54,811 nt of DNA from an uncultured Roseburia sp. (GTDB lineage: Bacteria; Bacillota; Clostridia; Lachnospirales; Lachnospiraceae). Shown here piece after piece: positions 32,469 to 41,463 of this stretch (positions are counted from its first letter, which is position 1; every line of letters begins with the position of its first letter). The notes under the pieces are model-generated. The model saw only the letters and a program-made list of their open reading frames with translations, did no database searches and had not been told where the DNA came from. The stretch lies in contig CALWHT010000052.1 in assembly GCA_944380515.1 (NCBI GenBank), positions 1 through 54,811 on the forward strand, given 5' to 3'. Made by a program: the position numbers and the translations under genes.

Positions 32469-34520
32469 CTAGGACAGACAAAGAATCGCCGCGCCCTTCG
32501 GATCAAGCGCAACCGTCTCTCCTGCCCGGTATTCGCTTCCGTCCAGCAGATTACGGCCGCCCTGCTCTAACGTTACACACTCCGCCGCATCTCCATGGTT
32601 CAGCAGGAACAGAAAGCTTCCGTTTTGATTTTCGCGGAGCGTCATCTCCACAAAGCCTCCGTCGTCCGCCTCCGGCCGCTCCTGCTTCGCCGGCGGCTGG
32701 ATATGAAGCTCTCCCGTGATTTTTTGCAATAGCTTACGGTAGAACGTCTGACTGGAACGCGCCGCCACATAGTAAGCGCAGCCGCTGCCGAAGGAGTTTC
32801 GGGTCAGCACCGGCATACCCGCATAAAAATCGTTGTCATATACGGCGAGTGTCTCCGCTCCCTCCGTGTGGAGCAAATCACAGAGTATCTCCGCCGGATA
32901 AGTCTCTCCCTCATACCGGAACGTATGGCGGATTCCCTCATCTCCTTCCGGCACGGCATCGGACTCCTCCACCCAGATTCCCAGAATGTCCCGGAGCCTT
33001 CCCGGATAGCCGCCGGTCACCACGAGGTCATGCTCCTCCACATAGCCGCTGAAATACGAGGTGAGGAAGGTACCGCCCGCCTTCACGTATGCGCGGATTT
33101 TCCCGTCATAGCCGTCCTTGCACATATAAAGCATGGGGGCAAGCACCAGGGCATACGGTGCAAGGTCGTCCTCTATGCCGATAAAGTCAACCGGGATGTG
33201 CAGGTTTTGCAGCGCTTTGTAATACTGGTATACCTCATCATAATAATCAATGAGATTGCTCGGACCGGCCGAGAGCTCCGTCGCCCACCAGTTGTCCCAG
33301 TCAAACACAATCGCGGCCTTCGCCGGGGTGCGTCCTCCCAGCAGCGTATCGCCGAGATTGGAAAGCTCGCCTCCGAGCGCCGCAATCTCACGGAAGACTC
33401 TCGTATTTTCATTTCCGACATGGTCGATGACCGCCCCGTGATATTTCTCACAGGCTCCGATGCTTCTGCGCATCTGGAAAAACATCACCGTGTCCGCCCC
33501 GTGCGCAACCGCCTGATAGCTTAACAGCCGCATCACACCCGGACGCTTCAAGGCGCAGTAAGCATGCCAGTTGCTGACGCTCGGCGTCTGCTCCATCAGC
33601 GCAAACGGCTTCCCGCCCTTTAGGCCGCGCATCAGATCATGCGCCATCGCATTGTGCTCCGGCTCCGCCCCGTACGGGGGATAGCTGTCCCAGGAGACAA
33701 AATCCATCTCCTTTTCCCATTTCTGATAATCCAGCGTCTTGTAAAAGCCCATAAGATTGGTCGTCACGGGGATATCCGGCGTATATTTTCTGACCGCATC
33801 ACGCTCCATGCAATAGCACTCCAGCATACTGTCGGAGTTAAACCTCCGGTAATCCAGGGAAATCCCCTGGAAATTCGTGCGGATGCCGTCCCACTCAAAC
33901 TCCTCGGAGCGCATATCCGGCACAACGACATCGTCCCAGTCGTAAAGCGTATGACCCCAGAAGGAGGTATTCCAGGCACGGTTTAATTCGTCGATCGTGC
34001 CGTATTTTTTGCGCAGCCACACGCGGAATGCCTTCTCGCAGTTTTCGCAGTAGCACTCCCCGCCGTATTCATTTGAAATATGCCACGCCACAATATTATC
34101 GTAATCTTTGTACCGCCGTGCAAGCTGCTCCGCCAGCGCCACGGAATATTCCCGGTAGGTCGGGCTGTTCGGACAGGAATTATGGCGGCTCCCGAATTTA
34201 CGCTTCATGCCGGTTTTCTCCACGCGCAGGATATCGGGGTACTTTCTTGCCATCCAGGCCGGATGCGCCGCCGTAGAGGTGGCAAAGCAGACCTTTAAGC
34301 CGTTTTTTCTGACATACTCCATAATCTCATCCAGCTTTGAAAAATCATAGGTGACCTCGTCCGGCTGGAGCGCCGCCCAGCTGAACACGTTAAGCGTCAC
34401 TACATCGATATGCGCAATCTGAAACATGCGCATATCCTCCTGCCAAATCTCCTTTGGCCACTGCTCGGGATTGTAATCTCCCCCATATAAAATCTTATGT
34501 ACCTTGCTGCTTTCAATCAT
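32469..34520 (-). CDS. Beta-galactosidase, GH42
   Basis: A 683-residue GH42 enzyme: TIM barrel (about 1-390), beta-galactosidase trimerisation domain (about 395-600) and a small C-terminal domain. The acid/base is Glu151 (AWHISNEYG) and the nucleophile Glu310 (PFALMEQTPS). Cysteines 116, 156, 158 and 161 match the zinc cluster of the family. No signal peptide, so it is cytoplasmic and probably acts on imported galactosides. It is a single gene with its own promoter. A GC-rich hairpin without a T run follows the stop codon. Confidence 0.93.
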   Translation of the reverse strand: MIESSKVHKILYGGDYNPEQWPKEIWQEDMRMFQIAHIDVVTLNVFSWAALQPDEVTYDFSKLDEIMEYVRKNGLKVCFATSTAAHPAWMARKYPDILRVEKTGMKRKFGSRHNSCPNSPTYREYSVALAEQLARRYKDYDNIVAWHISNEYGGECYCENCEKAFRVWLRKKYGTIDELNRAWNTSFWGHTLYDWDDVVVPDMRSEEFEWDGIRTNFQGISLDYRRFNSDSMLECYCMERDAVRKYTPDIPVTTNLMGFYKTLDYQKWEKEMDFVSWDSYPPYGAEPEHNAMAHDLMRGLKGGKPFALMEQTPSVSNWHAYCALKRPGVMRLLSYQAVAHGADTVMFFQMRRSIGACEKYHGAVIDHVGNENTRVFREIAALGGELSNLGDTLLGGRTPAKAAIVFDWDNWWATELSAGPSNLIDYYDEVYQYYKALQNLHIPVDFIGIEDDLAPYALVLAPMLYMCKDGYDGKIRAYVKAGGTFLTSYFSGYVEEHDLVVTGGYPGRLRDILGIWVEESDAVPEGDEGIRHTFRYEGETYPAEILCDLLHTEGAETLAVYDNDFYAGMPVLTRNSFGSGCAYYVAARSSQTFYRKLLQKITGELHIQPPAKQERPEADDGGFVEMTLRENQNGSFLFLLNHGDAAECVTLEQGGRNLLDGSEYRAGETVALDPKGAAILCLS

Positions 34521-34600
34521 AGTCTCTATGCTCCTTCCCTGTTCTCGCGCTCAATCTGCAAAAAGATTCTTTTGCTCATGGCTGTATCAATACTGAAATA

Positions 34601-34630
34601 ATAATACCTCTATCATTACCACTATGACAA
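34601..34630 (-). promoter_or_regulatory. Promoter of the GH42 gene
   Basis: TTGTCA (34625-34630) and TATTAT (34601-34606) are spaced by 18 bases on the minus strand, about 80 bases before the ATG at 34520. Confidence 0.65.
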
Positions 34631-34660
34631 GCAGCAATGTTTTTTGTTTCCTGTAAAAAA

Positions 34661-34689
34661 TTGATATTTTTCAGCCCCTCCTGTATAAT
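34661..34689 (+). promoter_or_regulatory. Promoter of the MATE transporter gene
   Basis: TTGATA (34661-34666) and TATAAT (34684-34689), 17 bases apart. The AGAGGAA ribosome site precedes the ATG at 34736. Confidence 0.8.
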
Positions 34690-34735
34690 TGACGGGGATT
34701 AACTGAAATACTGAATAAAAAAGAGGAAATTTGAC

Positions 34736-36088
34736 ATGAAAAAAAGTACTGTTGATATGATACACGGGAATGCCGGAAAATCACTGTTTTTCTTTGCGCT
34801 GCCGATGATTTTCGGCAACCTGTTCCAGCAGTTTTACAATATGGCGGACTCCGTAATCGTCGGACGATTTGTAGGCGAAAACGCCCTGGCGGCCGTCGGC
34901 GCTTCCTATTCCCTGACAACCGTTTTTATTATGGTTGCCATCGGCGGAGGCATCGGTGCCTCCGTAATCACCAGCCAATACCTGGGTGCAGCAGAACACG
35001 GAAAAATGAAAACCTCGGTCTACACGGCGCTCGTCAATTTTCTGATTTTAAGTCTCCTGCTCACGGTTATTGGCCTGCTGACAAGCGAACGGATTCTTAC
35101 GCTTTTAAAAACGCCGGGAAATATTATGGACGACGCTCTGCTCTATCTCAATATTTACTTTATCGGGCTTCCGTTTCTGTTTATGTACAATATTTTATCC
35201 GCGATTTTCAACGCGCTCGGAAAATCAAATATTCCGCTGTACCTTCTGATTTTCTCCTCCCTGCTGAATATCGGGTTGGATTTGTTTATGGTATGCTCCT
35301 TAAATATGGGGGTTGCCGGGGCTGCCGTCGCAACCGTGATTGCCCAGGGAATCTCCGCGGTTGTTTCTTTTTTCCTTCTGCTTCACGCGCTTTTGGGCTA
35401 TTCCGTTCCGGAGCAGGAAAAAGTCAGGCTCTATGACGCCGATATGCTTATCCGCGGCACCAAAATCGCGATTCCGTCCATCATCCAGCAGTCTATCGTC
35501 AGCATCGGCATGCTGCTGGTACAGTCCGTTGTCAACAGCTTCGGCTCCTCCGTGCTTGCGGGCTATTCCGCCGGCATGCGCATCGAATCCATCTGTATCG
35601 TGCCGATGATTGCCACCGGAAACGCGGTTTCCACCTTTACCGCCCAGAACCTGGGCGCGGGACAAAAGGAGCGTGTTAAGGAGGGGTACCGCACCGGTAT
35701 TCTTATGGTTGTGGTCTTCGCAGTCATCATCTGCGCCATTCTTCAGTTCTTCCATGAGGCTGTCATTTCCGCCTTTTTGGATGCCGGAAGCGGAGCCCTG
35801 GCGTTTGCAACCGGAAACGCCTACGTCTCGTTTATCGGATGGTTTTTCTGTCTGATTGGCTTTAAGGCAGCCACCGACGGCGTTTTAAGGGGTGCCGGGG
35901 ATGTTGTGGTTTATATGGCTGCAAATCTGCTAAACCTCACCATCCGGGTCTTTGTCGCCAATTATTTCGCACCCGTCTGGGGTGTAGAGGCCGTCTGGTA
36001 CGCCGTTCCGATGGGCTGGGCGGCAAACTTTATCATTTCCTGGCTCTGGTATAAAACCGGACATTGGAGCAAAAAGAAAGTCATCTAA
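34736..36088 (+). CDS. MATE family efflux transporter
   Basis: A 450-residue, 12-helix MATE protein. It begins GNAGKSLFFFALPMIFGNLFQQFYNMADSVIVGRFVGENALAAVG, shown here only as the typical QQFYNMADSVIVGRF core, followed by the internal repeat of the same fold (SIIQQSIVSIGMLLVQSVVN). It exports drugs or metabolites by Na+ or H+ antiport; the substrate is unknown. It is one of three plus-strand genes. Its stop overlaps the convergent ASKHA gene by 4 bases, and no terminator was seen between them. Confidence 0.9.
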   Translation: MKKSTVDMIHGNAGKSLFFFALPMIFGNLFQQFYNMADSVIVGRFVGENALAAVGASYSLTTVFIMVAIGGGIGASVITSQYLGAAEHGKMKTSVYTALVNFLILSLLLTVIGLLTSERILTLLKTPGNIMDDALLYLNIYFIGLPFLFMYNILSAIFNALGKSNIPLYLLIFSSLLNIGLDLFMVCSLNMGVAGAAVATVIAQGISAVVSFFLLLHALLGYSVPEQEKVRLYDADMLIRGTKIAIPSIIQQSIVSIGMLLVQSVVNSFGSSVLAGYSAGMRIESICIVPMIATGNAVSTFTAQNLGAGQKERVKEGYRTGILMVVVFAVIICAILQFFHEAVISAFLDAGSGALAFATGNAYVSFIGWFFCLIGFKAATDGVLRGAGDVVVYMAANLLNLTIRVFVANYFAPVWGVEAVWYAVPMGWAANFIISWLWYKTGHWSKKKVI

Positions 36089-37644
36089 CCGGGAAACGGC
36101 AGATACGCACAGTATGCTTCCTCAAATTCGGGAGAAAGCGCTAAATTGAGCGTTTCCGTTCTCTCTGCGATTGTGCGAAGCTTCTGTGCGGCTGCTTCCT
36201 CCCCTTTCTCTGCCGACTCTGTCAGATATTTCTTCGCTCCCTCTAAGGCGCTGTTTCCGACCGCCGTGATCTTCCCCTTCCATTCCGCAGGCAGCAAACC
36301 GATTCCGATGGCCTTTTCCAGATTCAGATGAAAACCGAAGCCCCCGGCGACATACACCTTTGTCACCTCTGACAGCGAGATTCCCCCCGCCCTTGTCAGC
36401 AAAAGCAGGCCGGCACGGATAGCCGCTTTGGCAAGCTGCACCTGCCGGATATCCTCCTGGGTAAAGACAATTTTGTCCTTAACCACCGGAAAACCGGACG
36501 AAAACCACGGCTCTTTCAGTGTCCCCTGCTCATCGATAAGCCGATGGCGGATGAGCTCGTACACAACGTCGATAATTCCCGTGCCGCAGAGTCCGACCGG
36601 CGGCTGCCCGCCTATGGTTTTCGTTACCATCCGCTCCTTTCCGTATAATACCGCTCCGCTGACTGCACCGGAAACCCCCGGCACCCCGCAGGAAATATTG
36701 CCGCCCTCAAAGGCGGGACCGGCCGCCACGGACGCCGCAAGATACCTGTCCCCTGCTGCAAGCACCATCTCTCCGTTCGTGCCGATATCAAGCAGAATCC
36801 CTTTTTCGGGCAAATCGGAAAGACTGTAAATGCCGGCTGTGATATCCCCTCCGATAAAGGCGGAAATCCCGGGCAGAACCGTCACCGTAGAAACAGGGCC
36901 GTCCTCCCCGAATAATTCCCTCCAGGTCATGCGCCTTAGGGAAATATCCACCGGGGTAAACGGCGCCCTGCCAAGTCCGGCGCAGGAATAGCCCAGCAGC
37001 AGATGACACATAACCGTATTTCCGGCAATGACGGCAGTCTCCGCCGGATGGCTGCCGCAAAGCTCCGTGGCCAATGCCTTAATATCGCACAGAATACTCT
37101 GCCGCAGCGCCTCCGCCTCACCGTCTGCGGCTGCCCGGATTCTGGCAATAACATCCGCGCCGTACGCCCGCTGGCGGTTGACCGCGGAGGCAGTCTGAAG
37201 CGTCTCCCCCGTATCAGGGTCGACGAGGGCGGCAGCCAGCGTTGTTGTCCCTATGTCAACCGCTATGCCCCGGCGCGCCCGCCTTCTTGGGGCGCCGCTG
37301 TGATACCTTACCGGAGCTTCGGGGGCATGTCCTTTGTCCCCGGTTTCCCCGTAAAACTCCGTCTCCACTGCCATGGAGGTCTGTGCGCTCTTTGGCACAA
37401 ACACCTCGCAGCTTTCCTCTGGCACGCACAGACAGGCGAGCCGCCAGCCCTCCGCAAGCTCCCGCTCGGAAAAGATTTCCCGCTCGCGCGGCACGGGCTC
37501 CGCCGCCCCGGACAGCAGCCTGACCCTGCAGCGTCCACAGTTTCCCCTGCCGCCGCAGGGAGCGTCAATATACTGCCCGCTTTCTCTTAAAAGCTGTAAT
37601 AAATTCTTTTTTTCCTGCCCATTCTGTGCCACTTTTACCGTCAT
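36085..37644 (-). CDS. Ferredoxin-ASKHA protein, corrinoid activation (RACo/RamA-like)
   Basis: A 519-residue protein. The N-terminal 2Fe-2S ferredoxin domain has Cys30, 36, 39 and 71 (APCGGRGNCGRC...ACLC). From about 120 an ASKHA ATPase-like domain follows (GIAVDIGTTTLAAALVD, GNTVMCHLLLG, ILLDIGTNGEMVL, VAGGFGFHLNLEKAIGIGLLP). This is the DUF4445 layout of reductive activators of corrinoid iron-sulfur or methyltransferase proteins, which reduce Co(II) at the expense of ATP. It fits a B12-using organism, though no corrinoid protein or methyltransferase is next to it. Confidence 0.85.
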   Translation of the reverse strand: MTVKVAQNGQEKKNLLQLLRESGQYIDAPCGGRGNCGRCRVRLLSGAAEPVPREREIFSERELAEGWRLACLCVPEESCEVFVPKSAQTSMAVETEFYGETGDKGHAPEAPVRYHSGAPRRRARRGIAVDIGTTTLAAALVDPDTGETLQTASAVNRQRAYGADVIARIRAAADGEAEALRQSILCDIKALATELCGSHPAETAVIAGNTVMCHLLLGYSCAGLGRAPFTPVDISLRRMTWRELFGEDGPVSTVTVLPGISAFIGGDITAGIYSLSDLPEKGILLDIGTNGEMVLAAGDRYLAASVAAGPAFEGGNISCGVPGVSGAVSGAVLYGKERMVTKTIGGQPPVGLCGTGIIDVVYELIRHRLIDEQGTLKEPWFSSGFPVVKDKIVFTQEDIRQVQLAKAAIRAGLLLLTRAGGISLSEVTKVYVAGGFGFHLNLEKAIGIGLLPAEWKGKITAVGNSALEGAKKYLTESAEKGEEAAAQKLRTIAERTETLNLALSPEFEEAYCAYLPFPG

Positions 37645-37675
37645 TTACCAATTCGTCCTTTCCCCATTTCCGGGC

Positions 37676-37704
37676 TTGTATCCTTCCCGCCGACAGGCTA
37701 TAAT
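37676..37704 (+). promoter_or_regulatory. Promoter of the exonuclease III gene
   Basis: TTGTAT (37676-37681) and TATAAT (37699-37704), 17 bases apart. Downstream lies an ATATCGG/CCGATAT inverted repeat (37732-37752) with a 7-base loop, in the leader. Confidence 0.7.
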
Positions 37705-37800
37705 CATAGGGTATCACCTGTTGTTCCATTATATCGGATTTTTACCGATATGGACAGAACATCGGCAGGGATATGCAAAAATTTTTCATTGGAGGAATAT

Positions 37801-38559
37801 ATGAAATTAATTTCCTGGAATGTCAACGGGCTGCGTGCCTGCATGCAGAAGGGCTTTATGGATTTTTTCAACGAGGCGGATGCAGATATTTTCTGTATTC
37901 AGGAATCGAAGCTTCAGGAGGGGCAGATCGAATTAACGCTCCCGGGCTATGAGCAATACTGGAATTATGCCGAGAAAAAGGGGTATTCCGGCACGGCTGT
38001 TTTCACAAAGACAAAGCCGCTTTCGGTTTCCCTTGGCATCGGCATCGAAGAACACGACAAAGAGGGGCGCGTCATCACGCTTGAATATGACGGATTTTAT
38101 ATGGTGACCTGCTACACGCCGAATTCCCAGAACGAGCTTGCAAGGCTTCCCTACCGGATGAAGTGGGAGGAGGATTTTCTCGCCTACCTAAAGAGGCTCG
38201 ATGAGCAAAAGCCGGTGATCCTCTGCGGCGATTTAAATGTCGCCCACAAGGAAATCGACTTAAAGAATCCGAAAACCAACCGCAAAAACGCCGGCTTTTC
38301 GGACGAGGAACGCGCAAAAATGACAGCTCTTTTGGGCAGCGGCTTCACCGATACCTTCCGCTATTTTTACCCGGACGCGGAGCAGATTTACTCCTGGTGG
38401 TCCTACCGCTTTAAGGCGCGGGAAAAAAATGCCGGATGGCGCATCGACTATTTTATCACCTCGGAGCGTTTAAACCCCAGGCTGATCGACGCCAAAATCC
38501 ACACGGAGGTATTCGGCTCCGACCACTGTCCGGTGGAGCTTACGATTGACCTCCCCTGA
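37801..38559 (+). CDS. xth: Exodeoxyribonuclease III
   Basis: A 252-residue AP endonuclease/3'-5' exonuclease from the ATG at 37801 (GGAGG site 5 bases upstream; the frame to 37750 lies in the leader). Catalytic motifs: MKLISWNVNGLRA, IFCIQESKLQ (metal Glu), CGDLNVAHKEIDL (Asp and Asn), SWWSYRFKAREKN and the final GSDHCPVEL with the catalytic Asp-His. It works in base excision repair. It ends 31 bases from the convergent aminotransferase gene. Confidence 0.95.
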   Translation: MKLISWNVNGLRACMQKGFMDFFNEADADIFCIQESKLQEGQIELTLPGYEQYWNYAEKKGYSGTAVFTKTKPLSVSLGIGIEEHDKEGRVITLEYDGFYMVTCYTPNSQNELARLPYRMKWEEDFLAYLKRLDEQKPVILCGDLNVAHKEIDLKNPKTNRKNAGFSDEERAKMTALLGSGFTDTFRYFYPDAEQIYSWWSYRFKAREKNAGWRIDYFITSERLNPRLIDAKIHTEVFGSDHCPVELTIDLP

Positions 38560-38590
38560 TAAAGAACAAAGCATACAGCACGCCCGCAGT

Positions 38591-39772
38591 TTATCCTCTC
38601 AGAGCGCCAACTGCCGCGGCAAGACGGCTCATTGCCTGCTCGAGTGTTTTTCTCGGGCAGGCAATATTTATGCGCTCAAAGCCTTCGCCCTCGTCGCCGA
38701 ACATCACGCCGGAATCCAGCCAAAGTCCCGCGCGCTCAAACAGCAGCTCCTCCCGCTCCTCCTCCGTAAGGCCGAGCTTCCTGAAATCCAGCCAGAGCAG
38801 ATAGGTACCCTCCGGCTCGATCAAGGTGATTTCCGGCAGATTTTCCCGCAAAAATTCCCGCACATAGGCGACATTATCCGCCAGATACTCCTTTAACGCG
38901 GCAAGCCACGGCCCGCCCTCCTCATAGGCTGCCTGACATGCGGCAAGCCCCATCCGGTTTACCTGGCTGTATCCGGTTTTGCGCATTTCATGTAAAAACC
39001 GCCCACGCATTCCCTCATCGGGAATAAAAATATTAGATACCTGAAGCCCGGCAAGATTAAAGGTTTTGCTCGGAGCCGTACAGGTCACGCTCATAGCCTC
39101 GTACGCGGGGGAGAGTGACGCAAATACCCGGTGCTGTCTGCCCGGATATACAAAATCGCTGTGTATCTCGTCGCTGACAACGAGAACCCCGTGCTTTTTG
39201 CAGATTTCTCCCATTTTCCGAAGCTCCGGCTCCGAAAATACACGCCCCACGGGATTGTGGGGATTGCAGAGTAAAAACAGCTTCACCCGTTCCCGGATTG
39301 TTTTTTCCTCAAAATCCTCAAAATCAATCTCATAATGTCCGTCTGCAAGCTTCAGGGGATTATTAATCACCCTTCTTCCGTTTTCGCGGATGACCTGCCC
39401 AAACGGATAGTAAACCGGCTGCTGTAAGAGTACGGCGTCCCCTTCCTCCGTAAACGCCCGCACCGACGCCGCCAGCGCATACACGACCCCCGGCGTTTTT
39501 ATGAGCCATTCCTTTTTTACCTCCCAGCCAAACTGCGATTTATACCAGCCGCGCACCGACTCAAAGTAGGCCTCGCCGCCGTCGCTGTAGCCGAAGATGC
39601 CATGCTCCACCACCTGCTGCAGCCGCGCAAGGATTTCCGGCGCCGTCCGAAAATCCATGTCCGCCACCCACATCGGCAGGAGTTCCTCTCCCTTCTCCCT
39701 CGCCCGGGAAGCATCGTATTTTAAACTGTTCGTCCCCCGCCGCTCCACGATGGTATCAAAATCATAGTTCAT
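38591..39772 (-). CDS. MalY/PatB-type aminotransferase (putative C-S lyase)
   Basis: A 393-residue PLP enzyme of fold type I from the ATG at 39772. It starts MNYDFDTIVERRGTNSLKYD, has LPMWVADMDF, then the LLCNPHNPVGRV motif, VSDEIHSDFVY and the PLP lysine in TAPSKTFNLAGLQ. This pattern is typical of MalY/PatB cystathionine beta-lyases, which release homocysteine, pyruvate and ammonia and may serve in methionine synthesis or in cysteine breakdown. It is coupled to the GNAT gene, whose stop lies just before its ribosome site. Confidence 0.88.
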   Translation of the reverse strand: MNYDFDTIVERRGTNSLKYDASRAREKGEELLPMWVADMDFRTAPEILARLQQVVEHGIFGYSDGGEAYFESVRGWYKSQFGWEVKKEWLIKTPGVVYALAASVRAFTEEGDAVLLQQPVYYPFGQVIRENGRRVINNPLKLADGHYEIDFEDFEEKTIRERVKLFLLCNPHNPVGRVFSEPELRKMGEICKKHGVLVVSDEIHSDFVYPGRQHRVFASLSPAYEAMSVTCTAPSKTFNLAGLQVSNIFIPDEGMRGRFLHEMRKTGYSQVNRMGLAACQAAYEEGGPWLAALKEYLADNVAYVREFLRENLPEITLIEPEGTYLLWLDFRKLGLTEEEREELLFERAGLWLDSGVMFGDEGEGFERINIACPRKTLEQAMSRLAAAVGALRG

Positions 39773-39777
39773 ACAAA

Positions 39778-40302
39778 TTATCTCCATTCCGTCTGATAAA
39801 CCTTTTCATATAATTCCCTGCCTGTTTTTTCAAATGTTTCATCGGTCAGGCGTCCCGGCCGTGTCATAAGCAAAAGCGGCAGCATACCGGCCCCTTTCGA
39901 AAGCTCCGGCTGTATATAAGGATATTCATTCAGCACAAATCCGTTCCTTTCGTAAAAGGAAATCCTGCGCTTTTGCAGCGTTCCTTCGGGCGGCTCCACC
40001 TCCAGGACGACCATCCCGTCCAATCCTGCCAAAACCTCCCGCAGGATTTTTGCTCCGAGCCCTCTGTTCCTGCTCTGCTCTGCCACCGCAAAATGCTCCA
40101 GAAAATAAAATCCCGACAGTTCCCAGCAGGAAAGAAACGCGTCTATTTTCCCGTCTGTCCGGCAGCCGTAAATCCGATACTCCGGTCTGTCAAAAAGCTG
40201 CCTCTGACCGTCATAGCTGCGCCGCTCGCAGGCGGGAAAGCTGTACTCCATAATCTCCCATATTTCCTCAAAGTCCGATTTTTTGAATTGCTCCAGTGTC
40301 AT
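39778..40302 (-). CDS. GNAT family acetyltransferase
   Basis: A 174-residue protein from the ATG at 40302 with a GGAGG site. It has the N-acetyltransferase fold: the acetyl-CoA loop SRNRGLGAKILREVL (about 75-90), and FYERNGFVLNEYPYIQP (about 115-130). The start at 40347 would fall within the minE terminator, which supports the later ATG. The substrate is unknown. It is co-transcribed with the MalY/PatB-type gene. Confidence 0.85.
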   Translation of the reverse strand: MTLEQFKKSDFEEIWEIMEYSFPACERRSYDGQRQLFDRPEYRIYGCRTDGKIDAFLSCWELSGFYFLEHFAVAEQSRNRGLGAKILREVLAGLDGMVVLEVEPPEGTLQKRRISFYERNGFVLNEYPYIQPELSKGAGMLPLLLMTRPGRLTDETFEKTGRELYEKVYQTEWR

Positions 40303-40322
40303 ACCGTTATTCCTCCTCCACC

Positions 40323-40352
40323 AAAAAGTGCCGCCCGGCGGCGACACTTTTT
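40323..40352 (-). terminator. Intrinsic terminator after minE
   Basis: On the minus strand AAAAAGTGTCGCC pairs with GGCGGCACTTTTT across a 4-base GCCG loop, ending in a T run. It lies 13 bases past the minE stop codon and before the GNAT start, so it closes the minCDE transcript. Confidence 0.9.
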
Positions 40353-40364
40353 TATTGTCCGTAT

Positions 40365-40637
40365 TTACTTTCCGTGTTTGATGTCACGAATCGGGATATT
40401 CGCAAACAATGCCGGCACGGTTCCGTTATTTGCCTCCGATTCCGTCTGCGTAATCTGAATATCAAGCCCTTCCGTATCGATGTCCATATATTTGGAAATT
40501 ACCTCAATAATTTCGTTTTTAATCTTTTCCATCATCTCAGGGGAGCAGCTTGCACGGTCAGACACCAGCAAAAGCTTTAATCTGTCTTTTGCAACATCTC
40601 CGGAACTTTTCTTTTTAAATAAGTCCATCAATCCCAT
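40365..40637 (-). CDS. minE: Cell division topological specificity factor MinE
   Basis: A 90-residue protein. MGLMDLFKKKSSGDVAKDRLKLLL has the membrane-targeting, MinD-binding start. ISKYMDIDTEGLDIQITQ forms the dimerising topological domain. It stimulates MinD ATPase and drives oscillation or turnover of the Min system. It follows minD after 13 bases. MinE in a sporulating Clostridium is normal for some lineages; others use DivIVA instead. Confidence 0.93.
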   Translation of the reverse strand: MGLMDLFKKKSSGDVAKDRLKLLLVSDRASCSPEMMEKIKNEIIEVISKYMDIDTEGLDIQITQTESEANNGTVPALFANIPIRDIKHGK

Positions 40638-40650
40638 GAATAAGCCCCTC

Positions 40651-41442
40651 CTAATTTTTTCTGAATAAGTCCTTTAATTTTGAAAATACACCCGTTTTCG
40701 CCTCTAAATCCAAAAACGGCACTTCCTCTCCCATAAGACGGCGGCAAATGTTCGCATAGGCCTGTCCTGCAAGACAATCCGAACCTACCAGCGGCTCTCC
40801 CTGATTTGTGGAAATCACAATGTGCTCGTCATCCGGCACCGCCCCGATGAGATTCACCGCAAGAATTTCGCATACATCGGAAACATTCATCATATCCCCG
40901 CGCTTTACCATATCCATGCGGAGCCTGTTTACGATCAGATCAATCCGCTTTAACTCATTTGCCTCCAAAAGCCCGATGATACGGTCCGCGTCCCGGATGG
41001 CGGAAACCTCCGGCGTCGTCACGACCAGCGCGCGGTCCGCGCCCGCGATGGCATTCTTAAAGCCCTGCTCGATTCCCGCGGGGCAGTCCAGCAGGATGTA
41101 GTCAAAATCCGCTCTCAGCTCATCAATCAGATTCTGCATCTGCTCCGGCGTTACGGCTGACTTATCCCTCGTCTGCGCGGAGGGCAGAAGATACAGCTCC
41201 GGGTACTTTTTATCCTTGATCAGCGCCTGTTTGATGCGGCAGTTTCCCTCGATGACATCCACCAGATTGTATACAATGCGGTTCTCAAGCCCCATGACAA
41301 CATCAAGATTCCTAAGACCGATATCCGTATCAATCAATACGACCTTTTTGTTCAGCTGCGCAAGCCCTGTACCCACGTTCGCCGTTGTGGTTGTCTTTCC
41401 AACTCCGCCTTTTCCAGACGTAATTACGATTACTTCACTCAT
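40651..41442 (-). CDS. minD: Septum site-determining ATPase MinD
   Basis: A 263-residue ParA-type ATPase from the ATG at 41442 (preferred over a TTG at 41448). It starts MSEVIVITSGKGGVGKTT, the deviant Walker A, then VLIDTDIGLRNLDVVMGLENR, DYILLDCPAGIEQGF and a C-terminal amphipathic helix (FSKLKDLFRK) for membrane binding. It recruits MinC to the membrane at the cell poles. Second gene of minCDE. Confidence 0.96.
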   Translation of the reverse strand: MSEVIVITSGKGGVGKTTTTANVGTGLAQLNKKVVLIDTDIGLRNLDVVMGLENRIVYNLVDVIEGNCRIKQALIKDKKYPELYLLPSAQTRDKSAVTPEQMQNLIDELRADFDYILLDCPAGIEQGFKNAIAGADRALVVTTPEVSAIRDADRIIGLLEANELKRIDLIVNRLRMDMVKRGDMMNVSDVCEILAVNLIGAVPDDEHIVISTNQGEPLVGSDCLAGQAYANICRRLMGEEVPFLDLEAKTGVFSKLKDLFRKN

Positions 41443-41463
41443 TTTCAAAATTTCCTCCTGCTG

